From: Methanomassiliicoccus luminyensis B10
GTDB lineage: Archaea; Thermoplasmatota; Thermoplasmata; Methanomassiliicoccales; Methanomassiliicoccaceae
DNA length: 64,000 nucleotides
Reading direction: 5' to 3'
Assembly (NCBI RefSeq): GCF_000308215.1
Contig: NZ_CAJE01000012.1
Coordinates: forward strand, 372,001-436,000
Below are positions 9,418-17,278 of the stretch, piece by piece; position 1 is the first letter of the stretch, and each line of letters starts with the position of its first letter. A program made the position numbers and the translations under genes. Below the pieces are notes generated by a model. That model was not told the origin of the DNA, did not search any database, and worked only from the letters and a program-made list of their open reading frames with translations.

Positions 9418-10095
9418 TCACACCTTCCCGCTCTTCAGCAGGTAGTACGATACCAGGAAAAAAGCGACGCCGAAGCCTATCAGGACGACGAACGATCCCA
9501 TGGGGAACGCCCACTCGAGAGCCGCGGCCCTGATGCATGCGGTTACATGCGTCAGAGGCAGCACGGAAATGACGTACCTGACGGGCGCAGGCATGGATGA
9601 TACCGAGAACAGGGTCCCGCACAGGAAGGTCATTGGGACTATGACCAGGCTGGTGAACATCGTCATGGTGGGCAGCCCCTTGACCACGAAGCCTGCCAGC
9701 ACCCCCAGGAGAGAAAAGGTGAAGCAGGATACCAGGACGCATATCGCCAGCAGGGCGTTCATGTGAACATCGCCGGACATGTACATGCCCAGAGCGATGA
9801 GCACGAAGCAGCCTATGACCCCTTTCAGGAACCCAACGGTGGTCTTGCCCAGGATCACGGAGGAGGGGGAGATAGGGCATAGGAGGATCTCATCGAAGCT
9901 GGAATAGAACTTTCTCTGGACCATGATCTTGTTGGCCGTGGATGAGAAGGTGGAGTTCAGCGTGGATAAGGAGACTATGCCGGGGATCACGAACGCGATG
10001 TACGAGACTCCTTCGATAGTATCCATCTGGCTCCCCAGCCCGTAGCCGAAGGCGATGAAGTACAGCAGAGGAGTGACCAGTATTGTCACGGTCAC
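9418..10095 (-). CDS. ABC-2 type transporter permease (DrrB-like)
   Basis: Membrane half of an ABC exporter, partner of the ATPase gene immediately upstream on the same strand. Six hydrophobic segments are visible, with the family-typical region around ALLAICVLVSCFTFSLLG and a SVLPLTHVTACIRA segment before the last helix. The only standard start codon in frame is the GTG at 10095. However, the frame continues upstream with convincing permease sequence (LDESLRVAWSDLCYLKRN) back to the end of the ATPase gene without any ATG, GTG or TTG, so the real N-terminus is probably about 20 residues longer, beginning with a rare start codon or hidden by a sequence error. Substrate unknown. Confidence 0.85.
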   Translation of the reverse strand: MTVTILVTPLLYFIAFGYGLGSQMDTIEGVSYIAFVIPGIVSLSTLNSTFSSTANKIMVQRKFYSSFDEILLCPISPSSVILGKTTVGFLKGVIGCFVLIALGMYMSGDVHMNALLAICVLVSCFTFSLLGVLAGFVVKGLPTMTMFTSLVIVPMTFLCGTLFSVSSMPAPVRYVISVLPLTHVTACIRAAALEWAFPMGSFVVLIGFGVAFFLVSYYLLKSGKV

Positions 10096-10169
10096 CGTCA
10101 GGAAGTTCCTTTTCAGATAGCATAGGTCCGACCAGGCGACGCGGAGCGATTCATCCAGTATCCGAAGGA

Positions 10170-11051
10170 TCAGACCCTCACCGCCTTTACGAAATCCGTG
10201 CTCACGTTCCTTCCCGTGAGCTCCAGGAACACGTCCTCCAAGTTCGTCTTCCGCGTTAGCACGGAATCATTATCTTCCATTGTTCCGGCGAATTCCTTTG
10301 CGGCCGAACGGTCCGGAAAATACCTGTACGCACGGGCACCATCGTCATTGTCATATTCCACGGCGATGCGGCCGATCTGGTTGCACAGGTCGGTCGGACT
10401 TCCTAGAGCGATTATCCTGCCCTTGTTGATCACCGCTACCCTGTCGCACAGGAACTCGGCCTCTTCTATGTAATGAGTGGTGAGGAATATCGTCGTGCCT
10501 GCCTTGTTCAGCTGACGTATCATGTCCCACAGCGCATGCCTTGACTGCGTGTCCAGCCCGGCGGTGGGCTCGTCCAGGAAGAGGACCTTGGGCCGGTGCA
10601 TCAGGGCGCACACGATGGCGGTTTTCCTCTTCCACCCGCCAGAAAGGTTGATCACCGTGTAGTCCAGGAAGGGCGTCAGCCCCATCAGGTCGGAGAGTTC
10701 TTCCAGCCTTTCCTTTACGGTGCTCTTGGGCATCTTGTGGAGGATGGCGTGATAGATGATGTTCTCCCTCACGGAGATGTCCTTGTCCAGGCTGATCTGC
10801 TGCTGCACTATCCCGATGAGCTTTCTCGCCTCCTTGGCCCCCTCAGGTATAGGTATGCCGTTGATGTGAATATCCCCGGAGGTGGGAGTAAGCAGGGTGG
10901 TCAGCATCCTGATGGTGGTGGTCTTCCCCGCCCCGTTCGGTCCCAGGAACCCGTAGATCTCTCCCTCGCGGACGGAAACGTCCACGTGGTCCACCGCGTT
11001 GTGGCCCCCGAACCTCATCACCAAGCCCCTGGCTGAGATCAGGTCTTTCAC
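10170..11051 (-). CDS. ABC transporter ATP-binding protein (DrrA-like)
   Basis: A 293-aa ATPase that would power the ABC-2 permease encoded downstream. Walker A is GPNGAGKTT (37-45), the Q-loop is in GIVQQQISL, the signature is LSGGWKRK (slightly variant), Walker B is VLFLDEPTAGLD, and the switch His is in LTTHYIEEAE. The C-terminal extension after about 225 is typical of the DrrA/CcmA drug and lipid exporter branch. The gene starts 24 bases after cbiC stops, so it probably shares the cbiC promoter and its palindromic operator. An exporter under corrinoid-type control is unusual and could remove a tetrapyrrole or metal; that is inference. Confidence 0.9.
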   Translation of the reverse strand: MKDLISARGLVMRFGGHNAVDHVDVSVREGEIYGFLGPNGAGKTTTIRMLTTLLTPTSGDIHINGIPIPEGAKEARKLIGIVQQQISLDKDISVRENIIYHAILHKMPKSTVKERLEELSDLMGLTPFLDYTVINLSGGWKRKTAIVCALMHRPKVLFLDEPTAGLDTQSRHALWDMIRQLNKAGTTIFLTTHYIEEAEFLCDRVAVINKGRIIALGSPTDLCNQIGRIAVEYDNDDGARAYRYFPDRSAAKEFAGTMEDNDSVLTRKTNLEDVFLELTGRNVSTDFVKAVRV

Positions 11052-11075
11052 GTGATCACCGCAGGCTAGTTCCGG

Positions 11076-11702
11076 TCAGCGGCCCAGCGAGTACAGCATG
11101 GCGTTGCAGATTGCGGCACCGATGTTGCTCCCTCCCTTCCTGCCGCGGGCGACGATGTACGGGACGTCCGCGCTCATGGTGAGCTCCTTGGACTCCACCA
11201 CGTTCACGAAGCCGACGGGCACGCCGATCACCAGGGCAGGTCTTACTTTTCCCTCCTTGATGAGAGCGTGAAGTTCGACCAGGGCCGTCGGCGCGTTGCC
11301 GATGACGAATATGGCCGGGCCTTCGAGCTTGGCCGCCTTCTCCATGGCCACCGCGGCCCTGGTACGCCTTGTGGCCTTGGCCTCGGCAATGACGTCGTCA
11401 TCGCTGATGAAGCAGTATACCTGGCCTCCGCAGGTCCTCATCCTGTTCTTGTTTATGCCGGCGGCGGCCATCTTGGTATCGGTGACCACGGAGGCTCCGC
11501 CCCTCAGAGCCTCGATCCCTATCTTGGCCGCATCCTCTGAGAAAACGAGGTTGTCAGCGTAGTCGAAATCGGCGGAGGTGTGTATGCACCTCTTCACTAT
11601 GGAGAACTCCGGCTCCGGCCAGGTCCTTCCGTTCAGTTCGGAGGTTATTATCTCCATGCTCCTTTTTTCTATCTCGTGCGGCTCTACGATCTCTATTGCC
11701 AT
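11076..11702 (-). CDS. cbiC: (cobalt-)precorrin-8X methylmutase
   Basis: Catalyses the methyl migration from C-11 to C-12 that turns cobalt-precorrin-8 into cobyrinate in corrin ring synthesis. The 208-aa product matches the CbiC/CobH family over its full length, including the catalytic His in RCIHTSADFDY (about residue 41), the TDTKMAAAGI segment, and the C-terminal ARGRKGGSNIGAAICNA block. A GGGAGAT ribosome binding site precedes the ATG. It is the first gene of a three-gene run with the ABC exporter. Upstream lie a leader of roughly 120 nt, a palindromic operator and a TATA box. The other corrin ring genes are not in the window. Confidence 0.93.
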   Translation of the reverse strand: MAIEIVEPHEIEKRSMEIITSELNGRTWPEPEFSIVKRCIHTSADFDYADNLVFSEDAAKIGIEALRGGASVVTDTKMAAAGINKNRMRTCGGQVYCFISDDDVIAEAKATRRTRAAVAMEKAAKLEGPAIFVIGNAPTALVELHALIKEGKVRPALVIGVPVGFVNVVESKELTMSADVPYIVARGRKGGSNIGAAICNAMLYSLGR

Positions 11703-11819
11703 AACGTATATCTCCCTATATCGTCCGTTGTCTGCTCGATGCTATGTCGAAGGCCTAGACCTGCTCTCAGGCCAGCGGGCCCCTGAACGGCGCAAGGGTC
11801 CGGATCGATGACACAGCAA

Positions 11820-11866
11820 TTGGATGTATTATCCAACTGATGGATAAACTAGGCGATATTTATAAT
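11820..11866 (-). promoter_or_regulatory. cbiC promoter with palindromic operator
   Basis: At 11820-11836 is a perfect 6-5-6 inverted repeat, TTGGAT-GTATT-ATCCAA, the same palindrome as before cobN and chlI. On the minus strand a strong TATA element, ATTATAAATATC (11855-11866), lies upstream, so transcription should start near 11835, inside the operator. This leaves a leader of about 120-130 nt before cbiC, close to the cobN leader length. The only gene that can use this site is cbiC, because the gene on the other side (HMG-CoA reductase) ends here. Confidence 0.75.
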
Positions 11867-11897
11867 CGAGCCATGAGCGGAGGCGCTCTGGAGCAGC

Positions 11898-13046
11898 TCA
11901 GCGTCCCAGGGCCTTATGTGCGCTTCCCAGCTGCCCGGCCGCCTGCGCGCACAGCGTGGACAGCTCGCCGGCCAGCACCACCGCGCCGACGATCTCCGCC
12001 AGCTTCCTGGCCTTCCCGGCCCCGGCGCAACCGATCATGGAAAGGGCCTCGGACTGGCAGGGGAGGCGGGTGCCGCCGCCCACGGTGCCGACCTCCACGC
12101 AGGGCAGGCGGACCGAGATGTAGAGGTCGCCGTCGACGACCTCGCAAGTGGTCATGACCATGCTCCCTTCCGCCACTTGGGCGGGGTCCTGCCCGGTGGC
12201 TATGTACACCGCCGCGAGCATGTTGGCGGCGTGGGCGTTATATCCATAGGAGGCGGCCATAGCGCTGCCCACCTCGCACTTGCGGAAGCAGGTCTCGGCC
12301 ACAGCCTCCGGAGTGGCATGCATCTTTTCCTCCAGCAGAGCGCGCGGCACCGTCACGTCGGCCAGCACGATCTTCCCGCGGCCCAGTATGCTGTTCACCG
12401 CGGCGGGCTTCTTGTCGGTGCATAAATTCCCCGACACGGACACCAGCACCGCCCCGGTCTCCTTCTCGATGAGCCTGGACGCCGCCTCGGTGGCGATAGT
12501 GGCCATGTTCATGCCCATGGCGTCGCCGGTGGAGTAGGCGAAGCGCACGAATAGGGAGCGGCCGGAAGCGAACACGGCGGCGGAGAGCAGCTTTCCGTGC
12601 CCGGTGGTGGCCTCGGCCGCCTCTTTGAGCTTCTGGAAGTTGCCTTCGACCCACTTCCCGGCCTGCACGGCGTGCCGGGCGTCCTTGACCCTGAACACGG
12701 GAGCGCGGGTCATCTCATCCTTGACCACGACCGATGCGGCCCCGCCGGCGGCGGATATGACCGAACAGCCGCGATTGACCGATGCCAGAAGCGCGCCCTC
12801 AGTAGTGGCTAGGGGCACCAGGAACTCCCCCCTGGCCTCGTCCCCGTTGACGCGCAGAGGGCCGACGAAACCCACCGGCACCTGGACCGCGCCGATCATG
12901 TTCTCGATGTTCTTCTCCGCCAGCTGGGGGTCGAAGGACATCGCGCCGATATGCTCCAGCTTCGTTTCGGTGTAATCCTCCACGGCCTTGCGGCGGTCCT
13001 CCACGTCCGCCCTGCCCTTGCCCCGGTTCTTCAGCCCTTGGCCCAT
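11898..13046 (-). CDS. hmgA: hydroxymethylglutaryl-CoA reductase (class I)
   Basis: Reduces HMG-CoA to mevalonate with NADPH, the committed step for archaeal isoprenoid lipids. The 382-aa protein is soluble, lacking the membrane domain of eukaryotic forms, as usual in archaea. Catalytic features are visible: Glu in TTEGALLASVNRG, the NADPH loop DAMGMNM, Lys in DKKPAAVN, Asp in TGQDPAQ, and the C-terminal His in GSAHKALG. A TATA box (about 13074-13083) lies some 30 bases before the ATG, so the transcript is leaderless or nearly so. It points away from the lipid cluster at 47.6-50.6 kb but serves the same pathway. Confidence 0.95.
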   Translation of the reverse strand: MGQGLKNRGKGRADVEDRRKAVEDYTETKLEHIGAMSFDPQLAEKNIENMIGAVQVPVGFVGPLRVNGDEARGEFLVPLATTEGALLASVNRGCSVISAAGGAASVVVKDEMTRAPVFRVKDARHAVQAGKWVEGNFQKLKEAAEATTGHGKLLSAAVFASGRSLFVRFAYSTGDAMGMNMATIATEAASRLIEKETGAVLVSVSGNLCTDKKPAAVNSILGRGKIVLADVTVPRALLEEKMHATPEAVAETCFRKCEVGSAMAASYGYNAHAANMLAAVYIATGQDPAQVAEGSMVMTTCEVVDGDLYISVRLPCVEVGTVGGGTRLPCQSEALSMIGCAGAGKARKLAEIVGAVVLAGELSTLCAQAAGQLGSAHKALGR

Positions 13047-13073
13047 GTCGATCGGAACTAGAATGGCAACGGC

Positions 13074-13083
13074 AATATAATAT
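13074..13083 (-). promoter_or_regulatory. TATA element of HMG-CoA reductase gene
   Basis: On the minus strand the AT-rich stretch ATATTATATT stands out in GC-rich DNA. It ends 27 bases before the start codon at 13046, the normal archaeal TATA-to-start-site distance, which predicts a leaderless mRNA. Confidence 0.55.
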
Positions 13084-13284
13084 CCACACCCTGCGGGCCG
13101 CGACCGTCACTGACCGGTTAGCCGTCCTCCCGACATATGAGCGGTGGGCCAGCGCCCCTGATCCACCATATATTGGGCATATTTTCGTATCTTGGCCTAT
13201 TCTCAGAATTAATTTCAAATACTAGGTTTCTTCTAGCCCTTTCTCCAAGGTGGTCTTGTGCCGCCCAGGCAGTGATAACACGCC

Positions 13285-13707
13285 ATGTATAGAATGAGCC
13301 CGAAGCCCGGAGAATCTTTGAGCGACGAAGAGACGATCGAACTGTTCAAGAACGGAAACGAATGGGGACTCCTCACATCCGTGGACCTCCGAGGCTGCGA
13401 TCCTGAAAAGATCCGCAGCAAGGAAGTGATCACCCAGTTTTCGATCGACCTTTGTGAGTACATCAAGATGAAGAGGTTTGGCGACCCCATTGTTGTAAGG
13501 TTCGGCGCCGACCCGCGTGTGCAGGGATATTCCCTTGCCCAGCTTATCGAGACCTCCCTGATCTCCGGCCACTTCGCCGAGGACACCGACAGGGCGTTCA
13601 TCGATATCTTCTCATGCAAGGAATACCCGCCGAACGAGACCGCCGAGTACTGCAAGAAGTACTTCGGGGCGAAGGAAGTTGACTACTCTGTCACCTTCAG
13701 GAACTGA
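13285..13707 (+). CDS. SpeD-like pyruvoyl-type decarboxylase homologue
   Basis: A 140-aa member of the S-adenosylmethionine decarboxylase (SpeD) superfamily. These proenzymes cleave themselves at an internal Ser to make a pyruvoyl group. The expected self-processing core is present as LIETSLISGHF: Ser91 aligns with the cleavage Ser, His96 with the processing His, and Cys111 (DIFSCKEY) with the proton-donor Cys. Around them the usual ESH is TSL, so substrate preference may differ. SpeD paralogues that decarboxylate ornithine or arginine are known. An alternative ATG lies at codon 4. The gene stands alone, with no polyamine gene beside it. Confidence 0.8.
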   Translation: MYRMSPKPGESLSDEETIELFKNGNEWGLLTSVDLRGCDPEKIRSKEVITQFSIDLCEYIKMKRFGDPIVVRFGADPRVQGYSLAQLIETSLISGHFAEDTDRAFIDIFSCKEYPPNETAEYCKKYFGAKEVDYSVTFRN

Positions 13708-13835
13708 GCTGGCTCAGGGCTTTAATAATAGAGTGACGCTCGACAAACGCATTTGAAACCCTTCACGTTCTTCTTTGACTCACTTATCTTTGACCGCCGA
13801 GCTCGGACCGGCCGCCACGGCGCGTATATCCGATC

Positions 13836-15122
13836 TCAATCCCCCGCCTTCCTGCCATAGACGATATGCTCGAGCATCATGACCGCTACGATGCCCATCA
13901 CGAACCCGTTGGTGACGAGGGGGCGAACAGTTGCCGGGAATCCCGCGGCGACCGAATCGGGAAGGAACGATACCATGGTCCCGAGGAGAAGCGGGACCCC
14001 GACGATCAGACCCTCGTCGAACGTTCTCACCGCACTGTTCTGCTGCCCCAGCATGAGCCCTGCCGATATCTGCGCGGCCATGACGAAGGCGAGGACCACG
14101 CCGATGACCGGTCCGGGGATGCTGCTCAAGTAGCCGATGACGAGGGGAGACGTGGCCATGAGCGCAAGTGCCACACCTGTGGGGACCAGGGCGAACCGGG
14201 ATGCGCACCTCATGGCGGCTATGACGCCCGGGCTCAGCGAGAAGTTGACCGGACCGATCACTCCAGTGAGGCCGGCCAGAGCATTGCCCAGGCCGGTGAC
14301 GGTCACTCCGCGATCCACGCGTTCGCCCATGTTATCCGCCGCAAGAAGGCCGCCTACCGACCGAATGGACCCCAGATCATTGATGGCTAGCGCAATGAAG
14401 CATATTATGAACGACGCAAGGACCCCAATATCGGGCATGGCGAGCGGGCCGAGAAGGGCTTCGGGAAGCGCGAGAAGCGCTGTATCTTCTTGCGGTAGGG
14501 GAACCGCACCGAAGAGAGCGATATATGCCAGGCTGCCGATGATGATCGCCCATAACGCCAGGGTCGATTTCCATATCCCTTTCAGGAACCCGTTCGCGAT
14601 GAAGAGGGCCATGGTGAAAGTTATGGCAAAGAGAAATGTATGCGTTGACGGAACCGTGCCGCCGCCGTCGATGATGAGATCAAGTATCACCGGGGCCAGG
14701 GTGAATGCGATCAAGATCAGCACGACCGTGATGACTCGGGGCGTGAAGAGGCGTTCGAGATGCTTGAAGAGGCCTGCTGCCGCAACCCCTGCCAGGATTA
14801 GCCCGCCGACAAGCAATGATGAGTTGATCGCGCCGAACCCCGCATCAAGGCTCGCCAGTATGCCGATCAAGAGCACCGTCGCCGGACCGACCACCAGAGG
14901 GAGCTTATGGCCCAGATATACTTGGACAAGAAGGACCAAAGCGGTGATGAGGAAGAGCTTTTGAAGATAGGGGATCGCTGGACCTCCATAGAGGTCGGCG
15001 ACCACTTTGCCGATGATCAGGATGGCGGGCACGCTCACAGCCAGCCACTGCAAGCTGAAAATGAGCAGAGCCGTTGGTTTCGGCCGATCGTCGATGCCAT
15101 AGTTCAGCTTCATCATGCTCAT
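13836..15122 (-). CDS. NCS2-family nucleobase permease (uracil/xanthine type)
   Basis: A 428-aa polytopic protein with about 12-14 hydrophobic segments, typical length for the nucleobase-cation symporter-2 family (UraA, PbuX, XanQ). The family signature region appears as INDLGSIRSVGGLLAADNMGE..DRGVTVTGLGNALAGLTGVIGPVNFSLSPG, cited here in two pieces. A GGAAGG ribosome binding site lies close to the first ATG and ideally placed for the third codon (ATG at 15116), so the protein may begin there. It is flanked by unrelated genes. The substrate (uracil, xanthine or another base) cannot be told from the sequence. Confidence 0.9.
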   Translation of the reverse strand: MSMMKLNYGIDDRPKPTALLIFSLQWLAVSVPAILIIGKVVADLYGGPAIPYLQKLFLITALVLLVQVYLGHKLPLVVGPATVLLIGILASLDAGFGAINSSLLVGGLILAGVAAAGLFKHLERLFTPRVITVVLILIAFTLAPVILDLIIDGGGTVPSTHTFLFAITFTMALFIANGFLKGIWKSTLALWAIIIGSLAYIALFGAVPLPQEDTALLALPEALLGPLAMPDIGVLASFIICFIALAINDLGSIRSVGGLLAADNMGERVDRGVTVTGLGNALAGLTGVIGPVNFSLSPGVIAAMRCASRFALVPTGVALALMATSPLVIGYLSSIPGPVIGVVLAFVMAAQISAGLMLGQQNSAVRTFDEGLIVGVPLLLGTMVSFLPDSVAAGFPATVRPLVTNGFVMGIVAVMMLEHIVYGRKAGD

Positions 15123-15272
15123 TCCTTCCAGATCATTGGCCAGAGCGCAAGTTGAGAGAGCGCTTCAGAACATATCTAATTGGCTTTGGTGCAAAGCTTA
15201 TCTGGTGGGTCCATAGATATGATCATCTTTATTATCCATCTTATTGCCAACTATCTCTATCTCTCAATTGAG

Positions 15273-15347
15273 GGGCCCGTAGCTTAGCCTGGCTGGAGCG
15301 CCCGGCTGATAACCGGGAGGTCAAGAGTCCAAATCTCTTCGGGCCCA
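15273..15347 (+). tRNA. tRNA-Ile (GAU), copy 1
   Basis: A full cloverleaf can be drawn: acceptor GGGCCCG pairs with CGGGCCC, anticodon stem CCCGG/CCGGG closes the loop CTGATAA (anticodon GAT at 15308-15310), T-stem AAGAG/CTCTT, and discriminator A at 15347. No CCA is encoded and no intron is seen. A TATA-like CTTTATTATCC lies about 45 bases upstream. Confidence 0.96.
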
Positions 15348-15462
15348 CTATAACCGCATATTTTTCAGAGTTCTGACATTGGATTTTCAACGTTACATGA
15401 TATTAGAACCCAGCCAAGCATGGAAAGGTTTAAAATAGATATGACTATTCCCACACTCACAG

Positions 15463-15537
15463 GGGCCCGTAGCTTAGCCTGGCTGGAGCGCCCGGCTGAT
15501 AACCGGGAGGTCAAGAGTCCAAATCTCTTCGGGCCCA
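15463..15537 (+). tRNA. tRNA-Ile (GAU), copy 2, identical to copy 1
   Basis: The same 75 bases as copy 1, with identity running from 2 bases before to about 4 bases after the gene (15461-15541). It has its own TATA-like box, GTTTAAAATAG (about 15429-15438), so both copies can be transcribed separately. The anticodon is GAT at 15498-15500. Confidence 0.96.
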
Positions 15538-15772
15538 CTATCACTGTCCAGTCACCCGCGCCGGCAGAAAACGGTCTGTCGGCCCTTATAAATCTATTCT
15601 CGGTTGGGCGCTGAGGTCAGAAACACTGTTCATGTAGCATTGAATGTGCTGGGGCCCCTAGACCATGGCTGATCTGAATATATATCCCATGCAGCAGAGA
15701 GTTTACCATCATTGAATTCTCATTTCTTACAAGCTATTAAGTTCTCTCAATAATTATCGTTGTCGGGGTCAT

Positions 15773-16582
15773 ATGGCAGCGATAAAGCAGCAAATGGTAG
15801 AGCGATCACAGCTGAAGAAATATCAGACGATCATGCTGGCGGCCAGGGAGGAGAACCTGAACGAGGCGGACATGGTGCTCCGTTTGGTTAAGATGCTCGA
15901 GGACGTGTTCGGCTACGATGCCTTCAAGGAGGTTAGCCGAGAGGCCCAGCTCCGCGACAAGTACGTCGACCTCATGATTAAGATCGACAACGTGCCTCGG
16001 CTGCTCATCGAAGTGAAGGCCCCGACGGTGGCGTTGCGCGATCGGCAGATCGAGCAAGCGCAGTCCTACGCTTCCAGGAATAACTATCAGTGGGTCCTGC
16101 TGACCAACGGCGTGGAGTGGGTCTTATATCACCTCACCTTCGGCGAGGGAATCGAGTACGAGCGCGCCTTCCAGGTGGACCTGGCCACGGAAGATCTCGC
16201 CAAGGCCACCACCACACTGAACGTATTGCATCGCAAGGTCCTGGGGCGCGGAGGCCTCGACGAGTTCTGGGAATGCCAGGTGGCGCTCAGCCCGATATCG
16301 ATCTCCAAGGCCCTATTCCACGAGGATGTGCTCAATGCGGTCCGGAGGAACGTCAAGAAAGAGACCGGCCGGTACATGGACATCGAGGACCTCGCTGGCG
16401 CCATCCGCGGCATGTTCTCGCAGGAGGCGCGTGAGCTCATCGGACCGATGAAAATCAGAAAGGATGCCAAGGTCAAGAAGGCTGTTCCCTTGCCAGTTGC
16501 GGGGACCTGCGCGCCGATAAATGCTGTGTCGGAGGCTTCTGTGAATCCCACTCCGAAGGAGCCTTCAGGGCTGACGCCGTGA
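15773..16582 (+). CDS. stand-alone HsdR-N-type predicted nuclease
   Basis: A 269-aa protein resembling the N-terminal nuclease domain of type I restriction HsdR subunits (HSDR_N family, PD-(D/E)xK fold). The core motif is visible as KYVDLMIKIDNVPRLLIEVK: an Asp, a hydrophobic strand, then E-x-K. A following QAQSYASRNNYQWVLLTNGVEW segment is also typical. There is no helicase domain here and no methylase or specificity gene nearby, so it is not a complete restriction system. The C-terminal 60 residues are low in similarity and Pro-rich. It sits just after the tRNA-Ile pair, a common place for acquired genes. Its role is unknown; an orphan defence nuclease is possible. Confidence 0.75.
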   Translation: MAAIKQQMVERSQLKKYQTIMLAAREENLNEADMVLRLVKMLEDVFGYDAFKEVSREAQLRDKYVDLMIKIDNVPRLLIEVKAPTVALRDRQIEQAQSYASRNNYQWVLLTNGVEWVLYHLTFGEGIEYERAFQVDLATEDLAKATTTLNVLHRKVLGRGGLDEFWECQVALSPISISKALFHEDVLNAVRRNVKKETGRYMDIEDLAGAIRGMFSQEARELIGPMKIRKDAKVKKAVPLPVAGTCAPINAVSEASVNPTPKEPSGLTP

Positions 16583-16993
16583 GGGCACTCCCGTCGTCTG
16601 CCTGGCGAACGCCCCAGATTCATTGAGCAAGGCGACCTTATTAAGACTAGAAATGGCCGTTATAGCTGCTGGCTCGCCATACTCATTCAAATCGAGAAAT
16701 CCAAAGAGAGGGAAGGGCGAACGACAGATGCGAAAGAGTGAACTCACCTTTGACCCCCCGGTTCCCAGAGAGGTATCGCCGCAGCGGGATATGATGAGGG
16801 AGATGTCCTGCTAACCCCGCTCTGAAGGCACCGAGCTCGATCTCGTCCTCATCAGCCTTTGACGATAGTCTGAAGGCCTCGACGAGGGATGTTCAGAGAA
16901 TTGATAATAACACTCGGTCCCGAAAAAGCACTGGCTTCAGTATTTTCCCCCGAAGCGTGAGATCTGATAATGACGGCGGGTCCTCCGGCGCGA
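16583..16993. other. intergenic region, no confident gene
   Basis: A 411-base gap between the nuclease and the next minus-strand gene. A 63-codon plus frame (16623-16814, ending MRKSELTFDPP...MMREMSC) and a 60-codon minus frame over it exist, but neither shows a domain, a ribosome binding site or typical codon patterns. I see no repeat or RNA gene. Confidence 0.4.
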
Positions 16994-17278
16994 TCAGTCT
17001 CTATCATTATACTTCGATAGATCGTCGGCGAGATCGTAGGCGCTCTCGTTGAGCACATGCCGGAGGTGGACGAGCATCTCCAACATGGTCCCCCTGGGCC
17101 TGACGAACAGGAAATCCGCCCCGTCGATGGTCACCGGAGCAGCCGTCACTTCGCCCTTCAGTTGGGTCAGGACCTCCTGGCGATGCGCCGTTTCCACATC
17201 CATGAAGCTGAATCCCTTCGCGGTGATGTCGATGTTCCCGACCGGCTCACCATTCTTGATCAACCTATACCACGTCAC
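16994..17278 (-). CDS. hypothetical small cytoplasmic protein
   Basis: A 94-aa product with no membrane segment. The frame is open up to 17455, but the upstream part translates AT-rich promoter-like DNA (NKYLYLA) and contains TATA-like ATTTATATTTGG around 17300-17312. The GTG at 17278, preceded by GGGGAAG, is therefore preferred; the start site would lie just ahead of it. The sequence (MTWYRLIKNGEPVG...) is acidic at its C-terminus (ESAYDLADDLSKY). I do not recognise the family. Confidence 0.6.
   Translation of the reverse strand: MTWYRLIKNGEPVGNIDITAKGFSFMDVETAHRQEVLTQLKGEVTAAPVTIDGADFLFVRPRGTMLEMLVHLRHVLNESAYDLADDLSKYNDRD

Noticed and set aside
11840-11856. Second operator copy next to the cbiC palindrome
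   Set aside because: Only one half-site (ATGGAT) is visible at 20-bp spacing and the other arm does not match.
16623-16814. 63-codon plus-strand frame after the orphan nuclease
   Set aside because: No ribosome binding site, no domain, and a competing minus frame of equal quality; listed only as intergenic content.
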